In this document: one piece after another, positions 1-6,700 of the stretch
Layout of the letters: the number at the start of each line of letters is the position of its first letter
Position numbering within the stretch: position 1 is the first letter of the stretch
Notes under the pieces: model-generated
The model's input: only the letters and a program-made list of their open reading frames with translations
Database searches by the model: none
Told to the model about the DNA's origin: nothing
Origin: Candidatus Zixiibacteriota bacterium
GTDB lineage: Bacteria > Zixibacteria > MSB-5A5 > GN15 > FEB-12
Assembly: GCA_023700785.1 (NCBI GenBank)
Contig: JAMPYH010000088.1
Location: 1-9,154, forward strand
Length of the DNA stretch: 9,154 nucleotides
Reading direction: 5' to 3'
Program-made: the position numbers and the translations under genes

Positions 1-95
1 GGCGGTTCAACGGGTGGGTACATTTTAGCACCCAGCGCCGTTACCACACAAAATAGGACCAAAATAGGAGATAATACAAGGAATTTGTTACGCAT
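1..95 (-). CDS. N-terminal fragment of a putative exported protein, cut by the window edge
   Basis: Reading leftward from an ATG at 95-93, 31 codons stay open to the window edge. The N-terminus (MRNKFLVLSPILVLF, then CVVTALGA) is a classic Sec signal peptide: Arg and Lys in the first four residues, a hydrophobic core of about 17 residues, and a small-residue ALGA stretch suited to signal peptidase I near residues 20-24. The sequence then turns polar and proline-rich (KMYPPVEPP). A GGGAG Shine-Dalgarno sits 6 bases before the ATG, and a TTGACA promoter lies further upstream (137-165). Only the start is visible, so the function of the mature protein cannot be told. There is no lipobox cysteine at the expected place; the one Cys lies inside the hydrophobic core. 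Confidence 0.7.
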   Translation of the reverse strand, partial: MRNKFLVLSPILVLFCVVTALGAKMYPPVEP

Positions 96-136
96 ACGAG
101 ACTCCCGGATTAGAGGTTAATCAGCCCCGCACCGAA

Positions 137-165
137 TACATAGCCAATGTGGGCTGGCGTGTCAA
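137..165 (-). promoter_or_regulatory. Leftward sigma70-like promoter for the exported-protein gene
   Basis: On the minus strand there is a perfect -35 TTGACA (plus-strand 165-160), a 17-base spacer and a -10-like TATGTA (142-137). The -10 is weak, matching TATAAT at three positions. Transcription would start near 130, giving a leader of about 35 bases before the ATG at 95. An inverted repeat (167-189) touches the upstream edge of the -35. Confidence 0.45.
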
Positions 166-166
166 T

Positions 167-189
167 GACTTTCTGCGTGCGTGAAAGTC
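167..189. repeat. Perfect 7-bp inverted repeat beside the leftward promoter
   Basis: GACTTTC (167-173) and GAAAGTC (183-189) are exact inverted repeats separated by nine bases (TGCGTGCGT). The repeat ends two bases upstream of the leftward -35 hexamer, which is where an activator or repressor dimer could bind. It has no T-tract, so it does not look like a terminator. A DNA-binding role is inferred from position only; a chance repeat of this size is possible. Confidence 0.35.
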
Positions 190-306
190 GAGCGATGCAG
201 TGTTACATCCGGCCTACTACTTATCGCTAAATGTGTTGACTCGGAGTCCGTAAATAGGGCTTCACTTAGACCCATCCAGTCCAGTTTTGGCCAACCTACT
301 TGAGTC

Positions 307-334
307 TTGACAGATGTTGCCGAAACATTATCTT
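307..334 (+). promoter_or_regulatory. Rightward sigma70-like promoter of the leader RNA
   Basis: A consensus -35 TTGACA (307-312) is followed by a 16-base spacer and TATCTT (329-334), which matches TATAAT at four positions. The start point would fall near 341. The same -10 hexamer with the same 16-base spacer recurs in front of the efflux operon (1846-1873). A second -10-like TATAGT (345-350) lies just downstream but has no well-placed -35. Confidence 0.55.
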
Positions 335-396
335 AGGCACGTCGTATAGTTCAACAAATCACAGGAAACCTGCGAAAGCGGAAAGGAGGCGTACAT

Positions 397-450
397 ATGC
401 AAAGAGTATCGGTGATTGGAAACGTGCGCCTCGGCCTGGCTTGTCGTTAG
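397..450 (+). CDS. 17-codon open frame behind a very strong SD: leader peptide or gene relic
   Basis: ATG at 397 follows AAAGGAGG (382-389) by seven bases, about the best ribosome-binding site in the window. The frame encodes MQRVSVIGNVRLGLACR and stops at TAG 448-450, about 28 bases before the terminator stem. The SD is paired in the 386-432 hairpin, and the coding bases form the other arm and the loop. The opening residues MQRVSVIGN look like the first beta strand of P-loop nucleotide kinases or AAA ATPases, where a GxxGxGK loop would follow. Here the loop is absent. Either this is a regulatory leader peptide, or it is the stub of a lost P-loop gene that kept its SD. Translation is not shown. 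Confidence 0.35.
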   Translation: MQRVSVIGNVRLGLACR

Positions 451-477
451 GGTTTTACTTTATTCCCTGAGCAGACC

Positions 478-500
478 AGCCGTCCGATGACGGCTTTTTT
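478..500 (+). terminator. Intrinsic (rho-independent) terminator of the leader RNA
   Basis: GCCGTC (479-484), a CGAT loop and GACGGC (489-494) form a perfect 6-bp stem, extended by A478-T495, and are followed directly by a run of six T (495-500). It ends the transcript started near 341. It lies about 100 bases before the next SD, so it could also attenuate transcription into the downstream small gene and rsgA. Confidence 0.85.
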
Positions 501-597
501 ATTGGTAGTCCGGCCGACGGCGTCTCGATTGCCGGCGCGATGGCTCACCTGAGGTCCATCGGCGGCGTAACCCTTTGCATGTGAGAAAGGAGTAGCC

Positions 598-771
598 ATG
601 TCTGACATGACTATTGACCTGAAGAAAAACGACAAGTTCCGTTCGCCGGACTCGCAGGAGAGACGTCCCCAGTGGAAACTCAGCGAGGTTCTGGAGTGCG
701 GTATCATTGAACCAAAGCCGAAAGAACCAAAACATGAGTATAGATACCTTAGGTTGGAATCCTTCTTTTGA
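598..771 (+). CDS. Putative 57-aa hydrophilic protein overlapping the rsgA start
   Basis: ATG at 598 has a good SD, AAAGGAG (586-592), five bases upstream, and the frame runs 57 codons to TGA at 769-771. The product is charged and soluble-looking, with no signal peptide or membrane segment: MSDMTIDLKKNDKF at the start, a WKLSEVLECGIIEP segment in the middle and a Lys/Pro-rich stretch (KPKEPKHE) before the end. I do not recognise the family. It overlaps the likely rsgA ATG (734) by 38 bases in another frame. Because rsgA has no obvious SD of its own, translation of this frame could feed ribosomes to rsgA. The last 13 codons are shared with rsgA coding sequence, so only the first 45 are independent evidence. 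It may be a chance frame, but the SD argues for translation. Confidence 0.45.
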   Translation: MSDMTIDLKKNDKFRSPDSQERRPQWKLSEVLECGIIEPKPKEPKHEYRYLRLESFF

Positions 772-1795
772 TGACGCGTTTCGCCCTTACCGCGACGCCG
801 GCCGGATCCCGGCCCGGGTCGCGCGCGAGGACAAAGAGCGCTATCACGTACTGACCGACAGCGGCGACTGTCGCGCGGAGATCACCGGCCGATTCCGGCA
901 CCAGGTGCGATCGCGCGCCGATTTCCCGGCGGTCGGCGACTGGGTGGCGCTGGAGAAACAACCGCAATCGGATTTCGGGTCGATCCACGCGATCCTTCCG
1001 CGAAGGTCGATCTTCAGTCGAAAGATGACCGGATCCACCACCGAAGAACAGGTGGTCGCGTCAAATGTCGATTTCGCTTTCCTGGTGATGGATCTTGGCC
1101 GCGATTATAATCCACGCCGGATCGAGCGCTACCTCACGCTCACCTGGGAGAGTGGCGCGTCGCCGGTGATCCTTCTGACCAAGACCGATGTCGCTATCGA
1201 GATCGATTCAGCGATCGCGGAGATCGAAGCTATCGCGCTCGGCGCGCCGGTGCACGCTATCAGCGCGCTTTGCTCCGAAGGTCTGGAACAGCTTGATCCG
1301 TACCTCGGAGTCGGCAAGACGGTAGCGATGTTCGGGTCATCCGGGGCGGGGAAGTCAACGCTGATCAATGCCCTGCTGGGCGAGGAGCTGTTGGCGACCC
1401 GTGAATTAAAAGCCGATGGCCGCGGCAAACATACCACCACCTGGCGCGAGCTGATCCAGCTTCCGTCGGGAGCGGTCGTTATCGACACCCCCGGCATGAA
1501 GCAGGTGGAACTATGGGCGGATGAATCCAGCCTCGATAGTTCATTCGATGATGTCGCGCGGATCGCGGCGCGATGTAAGTTTGCCGACTGCGGACATTCG
1601 AGCGAGCCGGGGTGCGCGATCCAGGCCGCGCTGGCGGACGGTTCACTTGCAGAAGAGCGATTCGCGTCATACCTCAAACTTCAACGCGAGCTGAAATACC
1701 TGCATCGCAAGCAGGATGTCCGCGCGATGCTTGAGGAGAAGGCGCGCTGGAAGAAGATCCACATGTCGATACGGAAGCACTACAAGCAGCGTTAA
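734..1795 (+). CDS. rsgA: Ribosome small subunit-dependent GTPase A (RsgA), 30S maturation factor
   Basis: RsgA (YjeQ) is a cytoplasmic GTPase that checks late 30S ribosomal subunit assembly. The 353-aa product has the family's three parts: an N-terminal OB-fold (about 20-105), a circularly permuted GTPase core and a C-terminal zinc domain. Motifs appear in the permuted order: G4 TKTD (149-152), G1 P-loop GSSGAGKST (201-209), switch region KHTTT (about 232-236), G3 DTPG (251-254). The zinc site CxxxxCxHxxxxxC uses C281, C286, H288 and C294. A basic tail follows. I chose ATG 734 because family members typically begin shortly before a TLGWNP motif, seen here at residues 5-10. An in-frame TTG at 707 would add nine unconserved residues. 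No clear SD precedes 734, so coupling to the overlapping upstream frame is possible. It ends with TAA, followed by a 10-bp hairpin. Confidence 0.95.
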   Translation: MSIDTLGWNPSFDDAFRPYRDAGRIPARVAREDKERYHVLTDSGDCRAEITGRFRHQVRSRADFPAVGDWVALEKQPQSDFGSIHAILPRRSIFSRKMTGSTTEEQVVASNVDFAFLVMDLGRDYNPRRIERYLTLTWESGASPVILLTKTDVAIEIDSAIAEIEAIALGAPVHAISALCSEGLEQLDPYLGVGKTVAMFGSSGAGKSTLINALLGEELLATRELKADGRGKHTTTWRELIQLPSGAVVIDTPGMKQVELWADESSLDSSFDDVARIAARCKFADCGHSSEPGCAIQAALADGSLAEERFASYLKLQRELKYLHRKQDVRAMLEEKARWKKIHMSIRKHYKQR

Positions 1796-1801
1796 CCGGT
1801 T

Positions 1802-1827
1802 GGCCGGCATCGTGATAGATGCCGGCC
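1802..1827 (+). terminator. Stable hairpin after rsgA, terminator-like but lacking a T-tract
   Basis: GGCCGGCATC (1802-1811) and GATGCCGGCC (1818-1827) form a perfect 10-bp stem with a six-base loop, seven bases after the rsgA stop. The following bases (TCTCCGGCCG) have no T run, so it is not a standard intrinsic terminator. It could stabilise the 3' end of the message, pause polymerase, or mark a weak or factor-dependent end. Confidence 0.5.
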
Positions 1828-1845
1828 TCTCCGGCCGCTTTACCC

Positions 1846-1873
1846 TTGCCAAATCCGACCGATATTGTATCTT
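1846..1873 (+). promoter_or_regulatory. Candidate promoter of the metal-efflux operon
   Basis: TTGCCA (1846-1851), a 16-base spacer and TATCTT (1868-1873) mirror the spacing and -10 of the leader promoter at 307-334. Transcription would start near 1880, only a few bases before the preferred ATG at 1886, so the first cistron would be almost leaderless; it also lacks an SD. A better -10 match, TATGAT (1873-1878), overlaps but lies 21 bases from the -35. Such overlong spacing recalls MerR-controlled promoters, yet I see no dyad between the hexamers. No regulator gene is nearby in this window. Confidence 0.4.
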
Positions 1874-1885
1874 ATGATCAGCTAT

Positions 1886-2164
1886 ATGAAAGCAGCCCTG
1901 ACCATATTCCTGATGCTCCTTTTGGCGGTGCCGATGGTTCTGCCGCAGGAGGAGTTTTGCGCCGAAGGAGATGACTGTTGCGATTCTCCCTGCGCCGACT
2001 GCTTCTATAATTGTGGCTGCTCTCTCAGTTTCTCCGCGCTCCCCGCGTCTTCAGTTGATTTCACCATAGTCGATCCATCTAATTCGACCGACTTTGTCGT
2101 TAGCCCGGCCATACCCTCCCCCGGATATGTGCTGTTGCCGGAACTTCCTCCCCGACTCGCGTAA
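1886..2164 (+). CDS. Small secreted cysteine-rich protein heading the metal-efflux operon
   Basis: The 92-aa product starts with a signal peptide (MKAALTIFLMLLLAVPMVLP) and then has seven cysteines packed in 21 residues: C25, C31, C32, C36, C39, C43, C45, spaced as C-x5-CC-x3-C-x2-C-x3-C-x-C. Acidic residues sit between the first of them. The remainder is a Pro/Ser/Val-rich stretch ending in ELPPRLA. Position in front of a metal pump and the clustered thiols suggest periplasmic binding of a soft metal, perhaps as a chaperone or buffer for the adaptor. Small Cys-rich proteins are often found beside CusBA/CzcBA pumps, some with a similar PPR-type tail, but I cannot name this family. ATG 1886 is preferred; in-frame TTG 1865 and ATG 1874 would add polar residues before the signal peptide and lie on the promoter. 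Confidence 0.7.
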   Translation: MKAALTIFLMLLLAVPMVLPQEEFCAEGDDCCDSPCADCFYNCGCSLSFSALPASSVDFTIVDPSNSTDFVVSPAIPSPGYVLLPELPPRLA

Positions 2165-2193
2165 CTCACGCGGATCGATCTCCCTCTGAATTA

Positions 2194-2216
2194 CCGCGGG
2201 CGACTTGTGCCTGCGG
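2194..2216 (+). other. Hairpin in the gap between the Cys-rich gene and the adaptor gene
   Basis: CCGCGGGC (2194-2201) and GCCTGCGG (2209-2216) pair over eight positions, including one G-U, around a seven-base loop. No T-tract follows, and the SD of the adaptor gene lies 15 bases downstream. It could act as an mRNA processing or stability element that sets different levels of the two products. That role is inferred. Confidence 0.35.
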
Positions 2217-2245
2217 ACAAACTTTTGTTGTGAGGAGTTCCAGTC

Positions 2246-3733
2246 ATGAAAAACTGGGTTCTTTATCTGATCATACTGGCGGCTGGGATCGCGGTCGGGC
2301 TCGGCAGCCGAAGCTTTATGAGCTCCGAACCGAGTGCCGAGTCAGCGGAGACAACATCTGAATATTCCGCAAATGATGGCCATGGCAACGACACGTCCGG
2401 CGCGTCAACGCTGGATTGGTGCGCGGAGCACCGTGTCCCGGAATCGCAGTGCACGCTCTGCCACCCGGAGTTGATCGCCGAGTTCAAGGCGAAAAACGAC
2501 TGGTGCGGCGGGCATGGGTTGCCGGAGTCGCATTGCCGCCTCTGCAATCCCGACATCCATTTCCCGCAGGAGCCGCTTCAGACGGTGGCACTGATCGAGC
2601 CGATCCGGACATCGGTATTTTATCCAGCCAATGTCGTCGATTGCGCCACCAATAATTCGATCATCCAGTTTGCATCGGTCGAAACCGCGACCCGCGCGGG
2701 CCTGTCGGTCGAGCCGGTGCTGAACGAACAATCAGAAGCGTTCATCGAGGCGCCCGCCGAGATCCGCTTTGATGACACCAAGACGACCACGCTGACCATC
2801 ACCGTCCCGGTGCTGGTCGCTCGCTGGTTTGTCGAGCCGGGGGATCGGATCTTTAGCGGACAGAAACTCGCGGAATTAGAATCGCCGGATATCGCGCGCT
2901 TGCAGGCGGATTATCTTGAGGCATCGGCGCGCCACGCGGTCTCAACACAGGAACTCGCGCGCGCCAAATCTCTGCGCGAGCGAGATCTGCTGAGCCAATC
3001 CGAGTACGAGAAACTCGAAGCCGACTTCCGCGCCGCCGAGGCGATCTTCGCCGGTGTGCGAGGATTGCTCCTGACAGCCGGATTCGCCGCGACTGATTGC
3101 GATGATCTGCTTGCGTCAAAGCAGGTCTCCCAGCGCTACACTCTCCGCGCGACTTCCAACGGTCTTTTGGTCGAACGACGCGCGCCGGTCGGCGAATTGC
3201 TCGAGGCAGGCAGGCCGCTGGCGATGATCGGTGATCCCTCGGAAGTTTGGATCGAAGCCCAGGTCCGCGAACGGGATCTTGCGGAGATCCATGAGGGTCA
3301 GGCGGTAGAGTTCTCAATCGATGGAAACGCGGTTGAGCGGGTCGCCGGCAAAGTCATCTGGGTCGCGCAATATCTTGATCCAAAGACTCGCACGGGAACG
3401 GTTCGCGCGAAATTGCTGTCCGCGCCGGGTGGCGTAAAAGCAAATCTGTTCGGGCGCGCCAAAATCTATACCGACGACGACAACACGCTCGCGGTCGTCT
3501 CACGTGACGCCGTGCAGTGGGAGGGGTGCTGCAATGTTGTCTTTGTGCAAGAGGCGGTTGACCGCTATCGCCCCCGCAAGGTGAGTATCGCGCGCGGTGA
3601 CAACGACCATTATCGCGTCCTGTCCGGTGTGGCGCCGGGTGAGATGGTTGTCGTCGATGGCAGCTATTTGCTGAAGACCGAGCTGAAAAAAGGTTCGATC
3701 GGCGCCGGGTGTTGCGGCCTTGAGGCCAGGTAG
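2246..3733 (+). CDS. czcB: RND heavy-metal efflux periplasmic adaptor (CzcB/CusB type) with two N-terminal Cys/His modules
   Basis: This membrane-fusion protein links an inner-membrane RND pump to an outer-membrane channel. The 495-aa product has an N-terminal membrane anchor (about 4-20, no lipobox) and a Ser/Glu-rich linker. Two repeats of the pattern WCxxHxxPESxCxLC[HN]P follow, with ligands C59/H62/C69/C72 and C87/H90/C97/C100, 28 residues apart. The adaptor core comes next: barrel-sandwich halves at about 165-222 and 298-330, an alpha-hairpin coiled coil between about 212-278, a beta-barrel (331-410) and a membrane-proximal domain (411-485). Extra cysteine pairs lie at C428-C429 and at C489-C490 near the end. 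SD GAGGAG (2232-2237) sits eight bases before the ATG. The stop is one base before the pump gene. The core is typical; the Cys/His modules suggest metal capture. CzcB versus CusB cannot be settled here. Confidence 0.9.
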   Translation: MKNWVLYLIILAAGIAVGLGSRSFMSSEPSAESAETTSEYSANDGHGNDTSGASTLDWCAEHRVPESQCTLCHPELIAEFKAKNDWCGGHGLPESHCRLCNPDIHFPQEPLQTVALIEPIRTSVFYPANVVDCATNNSIIQFASVETATRAGLSVEPVLNEQSEAFIEAPAEIRFDDTKTTTLTITVPVLVARWFVEPGDRIFSGQKLAELESPDIARLQADYLEASARHAVSTQELARAKSLRERDLLSQSEYEKLEADFRAAEAIFAGVRGLLLTAGFAATDCDDLLASKQVSQRYTLRATSNGLLVERRAPVGELLEAGRPLAMIGDPSEVWIEAQVRERDLAEIHEGQAVEFSIDGNAVERVAGKVIWVAQYLDPKTRTGTVRAKLLSAPGGVKANLFGRAKIYTDDDNTLAVVSRDAVQWEGCCNVVFVQEAVDRYRPRKVSIARGDNDHYRVLSGVAPGEMVVVDGSYLLKTELKKGSIGAGCCGLEAR

Positions 3734-3734
3734 C

Positions 3735-6700
3735 ATGCTGCATAAACTGATCGATTTTACGCTCCAGCGGCGCTGGTTCATCCTCGCTCTGGCCGGCCTG
3801 CTGATCGTGCTCGGCACGGTCGCGCTGTTTCGATTGCCGTTTGACGCCTTTCCGGATACGACGCCGGTCATGGTGCAGGTAAATGTCTCCGCTCCAGGCT
3901 GGAGCCCCGAGGAAGTTGAGCGGCAGATCACGTATCCGGTCGAGCGGGAGCTTTCGGGATTAAGCGGCCTGACCGAGGTTCGCTCTATTTCGAAGTTCGG
4001 GCTCTGTCAGGTCAACTTGATCTTCGAAGATCGCATCGACGTCTATCTCGCGCGTCAGCAAGTGACCGAGCGGCTGGTCTCAGTTGAATTGCCGGATGGC
4101 GTCGAATCGCCGCGGCTTGGGCCGGTCTCAACCGGACTGGGCGAAGTGCTCCAGTATGTGGTGATAAGTTCCGCTGATGACCCAACTGATGCCCGCACGG
4201 TGCAGGATTGGATCATCAAGCCGCAACTCCAGTCGGTGCCGGGAGTCGCCGAGATAAATAGCTGGGGCGGGTTCGAAAAACAGTACCAGATTTTGTTTGA
4301 TCCCAATCGCGTCGTGCAATACGGCTTGCGCCTCGAGGAGATCGTCGAGGCGGTCAGCCGCGGAGTGCGAAATGTCTCCGGAGGGGAAATGGTTCGCGGC
4401 GGCGAGCAGACCGTAGTGCAGGGAGTCGGCCAGGTCTCGACGCGCGAAGAGATCGAGGCGCTGGTGCTCGAGTCACGCGACGGAGTGCCGATTCGTGTGC
4501 AGGACATCGCGGATGTTGTGGTCGGACACGAGATCCGGCGCGGCGCGGCTACCCACCAGGGGAACGGCGAAGTTGTCCTCGGACTCGGCTTCATGTTGAC
4601 CGGCGAGAACTCCCATGATGTCACCCAGCGAATGGTTGACAGGCTGAATGAGATAACGCAGTCGCTCCCGCCAGGGGTTGAGGTCAAGCCGGTGTACGCG
4701 CGAACTGATCTGGTGGACAACGTGCTCGACACGGTCAAACACAATCTCTTTTACGGCGCGATACTGGTTATCGCGGTTCTGTTCGCGTTTCTCGGCAACT
4801 TTCGCGCGGGACTGATCGTCGCGTCGGCCATTCCGCTCTCGATGCTGTTCGCGTTTGACCTGATGACCCGCTTTGGGATAGCGGGATCGTTGATGTCTCT
4901 CGGCGCGATAGATTTCGGGCTGGCCGTGGATAACGCGGTGATACAGGTGGAAAACGCGGTCAGCCGCCTTCAACGCGCCAACAATGGGCAGCCGCGTTTG
5001 GATGTATTGAGAAACGCCATCCTTGAGGTTCGCAAGCCAACGCTGTTCGGCGAGCTGATCATCATGCTGGTTTATCTGCCGATCCTGACGCTCGAAGGAG
5101 TTGAGGGGAAGATGTTTCGCCCGATGGCGATGACGGTCATTTTTGTCCTGCTCGGTTCTTTGATCCTGTCATTTACGGTTCTCCCCGCCCTGCTTGGAGC
5201 GTTCCTGAGATCCCCCAAACAGCATGCTGAACCTCGGATGGTTCTCTGGCTGCAACGGCATTATCGGATCGCGCTTGACTGGTCGTTAAACCACCGCACG
5301 CCGGTGATAGCTATGTCGCTGGTTCTTCTGGTTGCCGGGATGCTCCTCTTCAATCGCCTCGGCTCCGAGTTTGTCCCAAGACTCAATGAAGGGACGATCG
5401 CGGTGAACTTTGTCAAGCTGGCCGGTATTTCGCTCGAGCAGTCGAAAGAGTACGGCAATCGGGTTGAGCAGCTGGTGAAGGCGAAGTTCCCCGATGAGAT
5501 CGACCAGATCTGGACTCGTACCGGCACGGCTGAACTCTCTACCGATCCGATGGGGCTGGAAGTTTCTGACTTGTTCATTACGTTGACCCCGCGCGAACGC
5601 TGGACGCGAGCGAGTTCACAACAGGAGCTGGTGGCCTTGATCGACGCGGAAGTAAATGACCTGCCGGGGATGAATCGCGTCTTTACCCAGCCGATCGAGA
5701 TGCGGGTGAATGAGATGATCGCGGGGATCCGCGCTGATCTTGGTATCAAGATCTTCGGCGACGATCTGAATCTCCTGGAGGAGAAAGCTGAGGAAATATC
5801 GGCGCTGATCGAGACGATCCCTGGCTCGGCGGATGTGACAATTGAACAGTTGACCGGCCAGCCGGTCTTTCAGTTGGCGGTGGACCGCCGGCGGCTATCG
5901 CGCCATGATCTGCCGGCGTCGGAAGTACTGTCGTACATTGAAGCGATCGGCGGTATTCAAACGGGCGAACTGTACGAGGGCCAGCGAAGATTCGATCTCG
6001 TGATGAAGCTGGATTCTTCGTACATCGAGGTCCCTGAGGATGTCGAACGGATCCCGTTGCAATCGCGCACCGGCGCGCAGTTGACGCTCGACCAGGTGAC
6101 CGTCCCGGCGTTGGCCGCCGGACCGGCCAGCATCACGCGCGAGTGGGGGAAGCGGCGCGCGATCGTGCAGACGAATGTGCGTGGTCGGGATATTGGTTCG
6201 TTTGTGGATGAGGTTCGCGATCGGATCGCGAAACAGATATCGCTTCCACCGGGATATTTTGTCCGCTATGGCGGACAGTTCGAGAATCTGGAGCGGGCGC
6301 AGGCGCGCCTCGCGATAGTAGTGCCGCTCGCGCTGCTTTTGATCCTTGGACTGCTGTATTGGACCTACGGTTCCCTGCGCGACGCGATCCTGATCTTCTC
6401 CGGCGTGCCGTTGGCCGCGCTGGGGGGCGTGATCGCGCTTACGTTACGCGGTATGCCGTTCTCAATCTCCGCGGGTGTCGGTTTTATCACGCTGTCCGGG
6501 ATCGCGGTCTTGAATGGTTTGGTGCTGGTATCGTCGATCAAGCGAATGCGGACCGACGGTCTGCCGCTTGAGTCGGCCATCGCGGAAAGCGCGGTGGCGA
6601 GACTTCGGCCGGTGATGATGACCGCGCTGGTGGCGGCGATCGGTTTCCTGCCGATGGCTGTCTCTGCTTCTATCGGCGCGGAAGTTCAGCGCCCGCTCGC

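Larger units (their letters stand above)
341..500 (+). ncRNA. Putative structured leader or small RNA ending in an intrinsic terminator
   Basis: A promoter (307-334) and a clean terminator (478-500) bracket about 160 bases with several possible helices. The strongest is a 9-bp stem pairing GAGGCGTAC (386-394) with GTGCGCCTC (424-432), with one G-U pair. It buries part of the AAAGGAGG SD of the 17-codon frame. Before it lie two mutually exclusive small hairpins: CAGG/CCTG (362-372) and a GAAA-tetraloop stem (369-381). GG-C-C-TGG at 433-439 can also pair, with one bulge, to CCAGCC (476-481), which overlaps the terminator's 5' arm, so a switch between terminated and read-through forms is conceivable. 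I recognise no known riboswitch class. It could equally be an independent sRNA or a decayed gene start. Structure was judged by eye only. Confidence 0.4.
96..597. other. 502-base region without a long gene: divergent promoters and a structured leader
   Basis: No frame of convincing length is open here. The left third holds the leftward promoter and its inverted repeat. Positions 190-306 show nothing clear; a TTGACT at 236-241 has no matching -10. Positions 307-500 hold a rightward promoter, a structured transcript with a 17-codon frame, and a terminator. Positions 501-597 contain several short GC-rich inverted repeats (for example GATGG/CCATC at either end of 540-560) and the SD of the next small gene, but no convincing second promoter. 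The region is visibly more AT-rich than the flanking genes up to about position 500. Confidence 0.6.

Noticed and set aside
236..264. TTGACT as a second rightward promoter.
   Set aside because: No acceptable -10 hexamer lies 15 to 19 bases downstream.
360..412. Resemblance to a cyclic-di-GMP (GEMM-I) riboswitch: CACAGG, AAACC and a GAAA tetraloop stem.
   Set aside because: The conserved GACGCAAAGCC segment and the tetraloop-receptor half are absent, and the strongest helix here (386-432) does not fit the GEMM fold.
707..733. Upstream TTG start for rsgA, adding nine residues, with GGAG ten bases before it.
   Set aside because: The extra residues are unlike the family, which begins close to the TLGWNP motif; ATG 734 fits better, although its SD is poor.
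905..1220. Occurrences of GCGATCGC recalling the cyanobacterial HIP1 repeat.
   Set aside because: They fall inside codons as expected from heavy use of GCG, ATC and GAT, and are not distributed as a repeat.
1129..1677. Open frame of 182 codons on the minus strand opposite rsgA.
   Set aside because: Ser/Ala/Pro-rich shadow of the rsgA codons, with no recognisable domain and no SD support.
3720..3734. Upstream TTG start for the pump gene, overlapping the adaptor gene.
   Set aside because: ATG 3735 gives the family-like MLHKLIDF start with close SD-like AGG; the extension would be a chance reading across the adaptor's last codons.
4055..4744. Open frame of 229 codons on the minus strand opposite the pump gene.
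   Set aside because: Ser/Thr-rich shadow typical of antisense reading of a GC-rich gene; the plus-strand pump explains the sequence fully.
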